Origin: Nemertoderma westbladi
Taxonomy: Eukaryota; Xenacoelomorpha; Nemertodermatida; Nemertodermatidae
Direction of reading: 5' to 3'
DNA length: 64,000 nucleotides
Assembly: GCA_032718475.1 (NCBI GenBank)
Contig: JAUCBJ010000005.1
Location: 1 to 64,000, forward strand
The position numbers and the translations under genes are program-made. Position 1 is the stretch's first letter. Each line of letters opens with the position of its first letter. The notes beneath the pieces were generated by a model. It had not been told where the DNA came from and made no database searches. It worked only from the letters and a program-made list of their open reading frames with translations. Positions 58,601 to 64,000 of this stretch are shown piece by piece.

Positions 58601-59237
58601 CTATCGTATCCCGGCGTCGGCTAAGCAATAACCTAGGGTTTTTTCGAGCCACTGTAGAGCGCCTTTCAAAAAAATTTTAAAATTATCGAAAAAATGACGG
58701 ATTTTTGTCCGCCGTGTCCGTCGAAGGGTTAGATTTAATAATGTTAGAGTTGCTAATATCTTAGAATTCCGAGCCGCTCCCCTGGTGAGAAAATAAAAAA
58801 ATTTGGTCAGTTCCTTCATCGAAAAGTCCCCCAGAATCCGAAGTTAACCTATATAGTTAGCGATGGCCTGCGGCTTTAGGAGCGGCCGCGGTATTCACCT
58901 CCCTCATAGCGGCCGCGGCGGTGTTGCGTCAAATGGAGAAATATTTATCCCACCCAGGGCCATTTTTATATACTGGTACCGGAACTGAATTAAGATAAAG
59001 CGTATTGTATATACATAGCTACTCTATATGTATATAACTGTAAACTATAATATCAACACTAAAAAATACTATAAAAAAAATAAAATCAAAAGAAAAGAAA
59101 AATATTGTCCAGATGAGAGCCGCATCGTAACTTATTGTCACAAATCAAATCAACATTTATTAATAGTAAAAAAAATGTATTAATTAATCTATTATAAATG
59201 ATTTATAATCTGACTTAGTAATATATCAATTACGCAG
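54818..59237 (+). other. intron of the Qa-SNARE gene (4.4 kb)
   Basis: Begins with the 54-bp donor array and contains the second copy of repeat R1 (55930-58954). An open frame at 55761-56078 has no recognisable similarity. The acceptor is ATTACGCAG at 59229-59237. Confidence 0.65.
55930..58954 (+). repeat. dispersed repeat R1, copy 2
   Basis: Longer copy of the repeat at 3532-5763, same orientation. It keeps the hairpin (about 56530-56582), the tRNA-like segment (57431-57507), the 72-codon minus-strand frame (58601-58819, same translation as in copy 1) and the GCGGCCGC pair at the right end. It holds two segments absent from copy 1. It lies inside the SNARE gene intron. Confidence 0.82.
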
Positions 59238-59537
59238 CAACGAAAAAACGAACAAGCCCAGATACAAGAAATGGAGACACAAGTAGGGTTACTACACGAT
59301 GTTATAGATAAAGTAAACAAATCGGTGGAAGGTGAACAAGGAGAGCTTGTCAGTTCTATAGAGGGTTATATTGAGAAGATTGATATGCGATTTAAAAAGG
59401 GAAATAAAGATCTGCAGAAGGAAATAAGGTACAGGATTCCATGTAAAGAGGGAAGTACTCTCTGGTTGGGTTTAATTGCTATAATAGTGATACTAGTCGT
59501 AATAATTGTGGTTCTGGTAGTATATTATGAAACCTAA
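59238..59537 (+). CDS. Qa-SNARE (syntaxin-like) gene, exon 2: SNARE motif and membrane anchor
   Basis: 99 codons plus TAA, in phase with exon 1 (total 212 residues). QIQEMETQVGLLHDVIDKVN leads into the SNARE core EGEQGELVSSIEGYIEKID, which matches syntaxin 7/12 (HEQGD/E.I.SIE), with the ionic zero-layer glutamine at residue 147. Basic residues (RYRIPCK) precede a C-terminal anchor (LGLIAIIVILVVIIVVLVV) ending in YYET. The zero-layer Q and the EQGE signature make it a Q-SNARE, most like the Qa type. Such proteins sit on target or endosomal membranes and drive fusion. It lacks Habc, so it would not fold into the closed form of ordinary syntaxins. The ATG at 59271 is internal. Confidence 0.85.
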   Translation, partial: QRKNEQAQIQEMETQVGLLHDVIDKVNKSVEGEQGELVSSIEGYIEKIDMRFKKGNKDLQKEIRYRIPCKEGSTLWLGLIAIIVILVVIIVVLVVYYET

Positions 59538-59555
59538 GTAGTATAAATGAAAACT

Positions 59556-59570
59556 AATAAATTAAATAAA
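59556..59570 (+). terminator. polyadenylation signals of the SNARE gene
   Basis: Two AATAAA hexamers (59556-59561 and 59565-59570) lie within 35 bases of the stop codon, a compact 3' end. Confidence 0.55.
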
Positions 59571-59582
59571 AATAACAATAAT

Positions 59583-59692
59583 TTCAAAGTCGGCGTGAAA
59601 TACGTCGTGGAGCGTGAAATATGTTGTGGGGCGTGAAATACGTAATGGTGCGTTAAATATGTCGTGGAGTGTGAAATATGCCGTGGTGCATC
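59583..59692 (+). repeat. 19-bp tandem repeat, five copies
   Basis: The unit CGTGAAATACGTCGTGGAG is repeated five times with substitutions. Followed at 59823-59848 by a long C tract. Confidence 0.85.
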
Positions 59693-59849
59693 AAGGTTGA
59701 AATGAAAGAAAGATAATGCTATTATTGGAAAATAGGCCACCACAATATCAAATCATCAATGTCATCTGCAAGATCGCACCATCCAAAGATTTTTAGGTTT
59801 TAAAATTTGATGCCCAGGCCTGCCCCCCCCCCCCCCCCCCCCCCCCCCT

Positions 59850-60690
59850 CTTACGTAATCCATCTAATTCAATAATCCGAGAGCCCAGAAATATGAAAGA
59901 AGGATAGTGAAGCAATAAAATTCCACAGAGCTAACAATTCGATATTATTATTTCGATACCGTCGATATTTCGAAAATTGTAGCTCCAGTTTCTAATTTCC
60001 GTACACACATTGAGCTCATCAAACCCCAATGTACCTCATTGTCGACAATAAAAAACGTAAACTCGAAAACGTTTGCTTGGAATAAAACCGGGCTTTCCGG
60101 TACGCTGCCAAGTTTACAACTAACTATTCCCCTAACACCTTCAGAAATTATAGGCTCTGGAGAATGTTTACATGGTAGCTGTACTGTATGTGGACAGGTT
60201 GGTGTTTAAATCCGTTGACTTTACATTCACATAAAAGTCTTGTACTTTACTCCCAAAATATTCAAATCACTTTGATGTAATTTGTAGTTGCGTAAATATC
60301 AGGCAGTCTGTCTCTCGGTACCGGTAGTTTCAGACTTTTGATAAAAACCGAAATAAGTCTGTCAATCAAAGATGAAATTAAACTAAACTTGGTCAGTTTT
60401 CAGTCTCGTGCTGCGCGAAGGTACCACGAACGTGAACACATTCTGTGTACGATTGGTTGGAACCCACCAGGTAATACTATTCTGATTCCCCAAAGTTCAG
60501 TCAGGATGTCCAATACGACCCATTTTATCTGCCATTGAAACTACACCTTATAACTGTGGCCAAATTACTGGTTACCAAACGAAATATTCTAGGTTGTTAG
60601 GGAAATTACTGATATTCGTAATTCACAGAATATGTACAAGGTTTGTTATGGATGTGACATATTTGTTTACTTTATATTTGCTGCATTTAG
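59850..60690. other. no gene seen
   Basis: AT-rich DNA. Between 60390 and 60440 a GTCTCGTGCTGCGCGAAGG phrase also occurs at 3130-3160 (CCTCGTGCTGCGCGAAG), a short dispersed repeat. No coding signal. Confidence 0.5.
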
Positions 60691-60759
60691 ATTAAATTAT
60701 CTCTATCATTTTATCTAAACTATTCGCGGACTCTGACTTTTCTAAAATAATCTGTCAAA

Positions 60760-61535
60760 GACGTATGTAGAGTAGCTATGGGTAGTCCTATGGGGCCACT
60801 TTTTGCTAATTCGTTTTTGTGTCACCATCAAGTGGTTTGGATGATACATTGTCCTTTGGGATATTTTCTAATTATATACAGACGGGTTTGTCGATGAATG
60901 TTTTGCACAGTTTAATAGCCGATATGTTAAGCTACTGAGTTTCTAGGATACATTATTAACTCGAAACACTGCTCTATAGAGTTCACTGCTGAATATGAAG
61001 TAGATGAAGATAAAACTATATATTTTCATGATGTTTCTATTGCGCGGGATACAGAGTACTTAGACATTGGTGTACCATAAGCCTACTCTCACTGGTCTAT
61101 ACAGTAGATATGACGCATATGCCCCACTCAGATTTAAGGTTGCACTATTTTCTACTCTTGTCTACAGGACCTCCATGATCCTGTTGTACTTGGACTGGTT
61201 TCTATGCTAATATAAACTCTTTACATACTACTCTACGCAAAAATGGTTACCCTCAGGATCTATTAACCTGGTTCACTGACAAACTAATTATTAAGCTGTC
61301 CGGACCCCAAAACCCTAGATCGCAGTCAGTCCATAGGATGCCAGTCTACATAGACTTGCCATTTCTTGGCCCAGCCTCTGTCCTTTTACAGGACGTAGCA
61401 TTTAAAATGACTTAATCCGAGCTTTCCCTCAATGCAAATTCAACTTTATTTTCAAACCCACCTGCAGACTCTCAAATTTGTCAGTTTCAAAGATCATCCC
61501 CCAGTTTGTTTACGCCTGATTCTAGGGTATAAATT
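60760..61535 (+). pseudogene. Penelope-like element reverse transcriptase, decayed
   Basis: In successive frames the plus strand reads AMGSPMGPLFANSFLC, FVDECFAQFNS (catalytic region, here FVDE), GYIINSKHCSIEFTAEYEVD, IYFHDVSIARDTEYLDI, VYHKPTLTGLYSRYDAYAPL and then VYIDLPFLGPASV and QFQRSSPSLFTPD. This order (MGSP.GP..AN, Y.DD, HKPT.TGLY, LPFLG) is that of Penelope-like reverse transcriptases. At least three frameshifts and several stops make it dead. The GIY-YIG part is not seen. Confidence 0.7.
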
Positions 61536-61554
61536 TACGAATATTACAATGTAG

Positions 61555-61680
61555 GATGTGAGAAGATGGGAAGGTGGTTAGAATTGTGGGACGATGGGAA
61601 TGTGGAAGGTGGTAAGATGGGAATGTGGATTGAATTGTGGGACGATGGGAATGTGGGGAGGTGGGAATACGGGAATCAAT
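61555..61680 (+). repeat. GATGGGAATGTGG-type tandem repeat
   Basis: About two 54-bp units (GAATTGTGGGACGATGGGAA) plus partial units of a GGGAATGTGG motif. Confidence 0.8.
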
Positions 61681-61740
61681 AATTTAATAATTAATTTATT
61701 ATTGCCAAACAAATATTTATTACTGCAGTAATACAAAAAA

Positions 61741-62460
61741 TACTTTTGTTACATTATGTCAACTTAACAGCGTTCTGGTGAATTACTCGTAACGCTGCAA
61801 AGTACTACTTTGTAGCGTTGCGGCCTATAGGACGGAACGCTGCAAAGTAATCAACGACATGGAAACAACTTCAATTACCGTATTCCAGAATGTATTATTT
61901 CCATTTATATTAATGCGTGCTTCTTTATTCAAATGCAGCACGTGTTTGCATTTGACGTAACGGGACTATGTAAATATTTGTTTAACGCGTAAGACTGTAT
62001 TCCATATGTCTAAATGTCCTATAGAATACATTTTAGAGAAAATTAGCAAAGAAAATATGACGACAGTTTCGGTAATACTCAACGGACACAGACGGTGACT
62101 CAGTTTGATTCAGTCGACGATGGATCAAATATTTATCACATCCATGCAAGAGATAACAACAATAAACTTTAATTAGATATAAATGTATAATTAATACTGT
62201 GTACATGTTAATAAATTTCACTTATATTCGAAATAGTACATGATTACAATGTTTAAAAGAGTATCCATAAAATCCTTTCTTCACATACCGAACGCTGATA
62301 AGTTGACATAATGTAACAAAATTACATACATCATTGCTTGCAAAGGTCACTTTTCAGCGTTAAAGACCCTTGTTTATTTATGTAAACCTCCCTCGCTGCG
62401 CTCGCTCGGTACATAAATAAACTCGGGTCATAACGCTGCAAAGTGCTACTTTGCACACAA
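61741..62460. mobile_element. small inverted-repeat elements (MITE-like)
   Basis: An outer inverted pair, TTGTTACATTATGTCAACTT (61749) and its complement (about 62300-62320), lies 510 bases apart. Immediately right, 62338-62455 forms a palindrome (AGCGTTAAAGACCC, TTTATTTATGTA, CGCTGCGCTCGCTCGGTACA), a second copy of which lies at 25780-25905. No coding content. Confidence 0.65.
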
Positions 62461-62491
62461 TGATGTAAATAGTTATTTTGTTTTACTAATA

Positions 62492-63357
62492 CACCATGAC
62501 CCGTAATATAGTGTCATTTTCTGATGACACGGACCCCCCCCCCCCCCCCCCACCCCCAATTTTTCTACAAATCTTTATCATATTGTTTGAAATTTGAAAC
62601 ACCACTAGTTCAACTCACCGTGGTTGTTACCATGAAGCCGGAATTTTCGATTTCGCCTTTAAATTTTTTTATAAGCGTTTTAAAAAAGTGTCTTTTGCGA
62701 AATCGCACCCTCTGTATCATTGCCATTCTTCACTTTAGTCGTAATTTTTTCACATCAATAGAAAGCTTGCGTTGCAAGGATTCCAAATATGTAACAATAT
62801 CTGAATTTCGTTGAGAAACAGCTGAGAAATAGGCGTTCAAAGATTGCAAGAATTATTGTTCGCTGCAAGCCATTTATTCTATTTAATAAATACACAAAAT
62901 TCTAGAACGTGTTATTTATTTTATGAGTTGGTAGGCAACAGCGGTATGCCTATACAATATCTATACTGCGTAGCTAATCATACATAAACAAATTGTTCCA
63001 GAATATTGTGTATTTATTAAATAGAATAAATGGCCTGCAGTGACAATATTCTTGCAATCTGCAACTGGTCTCTCAACGAATGTCAGATATTGCTACATAT
63101 TTGGAATCCTTGCAAGCGCAAGCTTTCTATTGATGTAAACATTACGAACTCAAAGTGAAGACATGGCAATGATACCGTAGGGTGCGAGTTCGCAAGACAC
63201 TTTTTTACAACTGTAATAAAATTTAAAGCGAAATCGAAAATTCCGGTCATGGTAACAACTACTGAGTGAATAGTTGTGTTCCAATTTCAGACAATATGAT
63301 AATGATCTGTAGAAAAATTGGGTCCGTGTCACGGAAAATGACCTGTATTTCGGGTCA
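62492..63357. mobile_element. foldback element family E, copy 2
   Basis: Left arm CACCATGACCCGTAATATAG with a C tract (62534-62551), body to 62880, then the inverted arm back to ATTTCGGGTCAT at 63357. Arms contain AGAAAGCTTGCGTTGCAAGG (62760) mirrored near 63115. Compared with 38350-38998 this copy has a long right arm. Non-coding. Confidence 0.8.
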
Positions 63358-63424
63358 TTTGTGGGGCGAGCCACGAAGTTGGCGGAGCCTTAGCGAATTG
63401 ACACTGTTAGGGGGTGGGTCAATT

Positions 63425-63505
63425 TATGCAAATAGTTGTCGTCGTCGTCGTGTCGTCGTCGTCGTCGTCGTCGTTGTCGTCGTCGTCGTCGTCGTCGTTG
63501 TCGTC
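63425..63505 (+). repeat. GTC/GTT trinucleotide microsatellite
   Basis: About 27 triplets of GTC with GTT interruptions. It directly precedes the 315-bp repeat, whose second unit begins with the same GTTGTCGTCGTTACG. Confidence 0.95.
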
Positions 63506-64000
63506 GTTACGATTTTGACATGCTAATAACTTTGTCGGATTTAAAGCTGCCAAGTTGAAAATTTGTAGGTATCAATATGAGCAAAAGTTGAGATTTTTGA
63601 GAGACTTTCAGACACCATCAGTGCAATGGTCTCCCGCTAGAGGGCCACATGTCTAAACATTAAATGCCCTCCCATTTCTTTGCTTTTAATCCGTTTAAGC
63701 TGAAACTTGGCAGATATGTATTAGACCATTAGCTGTGACTTTCAAAGGAGGCGAATCCATCTGCAGTTCTCCAGTCTGCCGCTAGAGGGCCAAAGGTCTG
63801 AAAGTGAAATCGTTGTCGTCGTTACGATTTTGACATGCTAATAACTTTGTCGGATTTAAAGCTGCCAAGTTGAAAATTTGTAGGTATCAATATGAGCTAA
63901 AGTTGAGATTTTTGAGAGACTTTCAGACACCATCAGTGCAATGGTCTCCCGCTAGAGGGCCACATGTCTAAACATTAAATGCCCTCCCATTTCTTTGCTT
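63506..64000 (+). repeat. 315-bp tandem repeat, continues past the window
   Basis: ACGATTTTGACATGCTAATA begins at about 63509 and again 315 bases later; the second copy is cut by the window edge. The unit contains CCGCTAGAGGGCC twice. The first unit and the visible part of the second are almost identical. Probably a satellite or a tandem insertion. Confidence 0.85.

Overview
The window is AT-rich nuclear DNA of an invertebrate metazoan. Evidence: spliced genes with GT-AG introns, metazoan families (class V myosin, syntaxin-type SNARE, PP2A B56 subunit), and dense debris of LINEs, a Penelope-like element, DNA transposons and foldback elements. The stop codons seen fit the standard code. I cannot name the phylum. 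GC-rich exons stand out against the AT-rich background.

Layout. 1-10.2 kb: no convincing gene, apart from a possible exon remnant at the very start; a 2.2 kb dispersed repeat (3532-5763, second copy at 55930-58954) and a 54-bp minisatellite (8551-10003). 10.2-42.6 kb: the 3' part of a myosin V gene on the minus strand. Seven exons run from the motor core (42557) through the converter, six IQ motifs, coiled coil and DIL cargo-binding tail to a stop at 10217; the first roughly 400 codons of the motor lie upstream, beyond what I can find here. Its last intron is almost entirely an 18-bp minisatellite of about 300 copies, and another intron holds about 107 copies of a 15-bp unit. A 17.6 kb intron (22795-40348) contains LINE remnants, a 1485-bp hAT-like foldback element with an 8-bp target duplication, an intronless divergent PP2A B56 gene on the plus strand (31895-33388), and a 4060-bp DNA transposon with 34-bp inverted termini, a 4-bp target duplication and a DDE-like (DUF7869-type) transposase.

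42.6-64 kb: two plus-strand genes for tail-anchored proteins that look like the two halves of a syntaxin. One (45265-46752) has an Habc-like helical N-terminus, a 33-bp-repeat linker and a C-terminal membrane anchor but no SNARE motif. The other (54479-54817 joined to 59238-59537) has a disordered N-terminus, a Qa-type SNARE motif and an anchor but no Habc domain. The first intron of the second gene begins with a 54-bp minisatellite in which each unit copies the last 18 exon bases plus the splice donor. The rest is LINE and Penelope-like remnants, foldback elements, and a 315-bp tandem repeat running off the right edge.

How the genes relate: myosin V, syntaxins and tail-anchored SNAREs all belong to vesicle traffic, but nothing in the sequence shows co-regulation. 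The nesting of plus-strand genes in the minus-strand myosin locus is the main structural relation. All boundaries and family calls come from reading the sequence and from memory of the families; no search was run.
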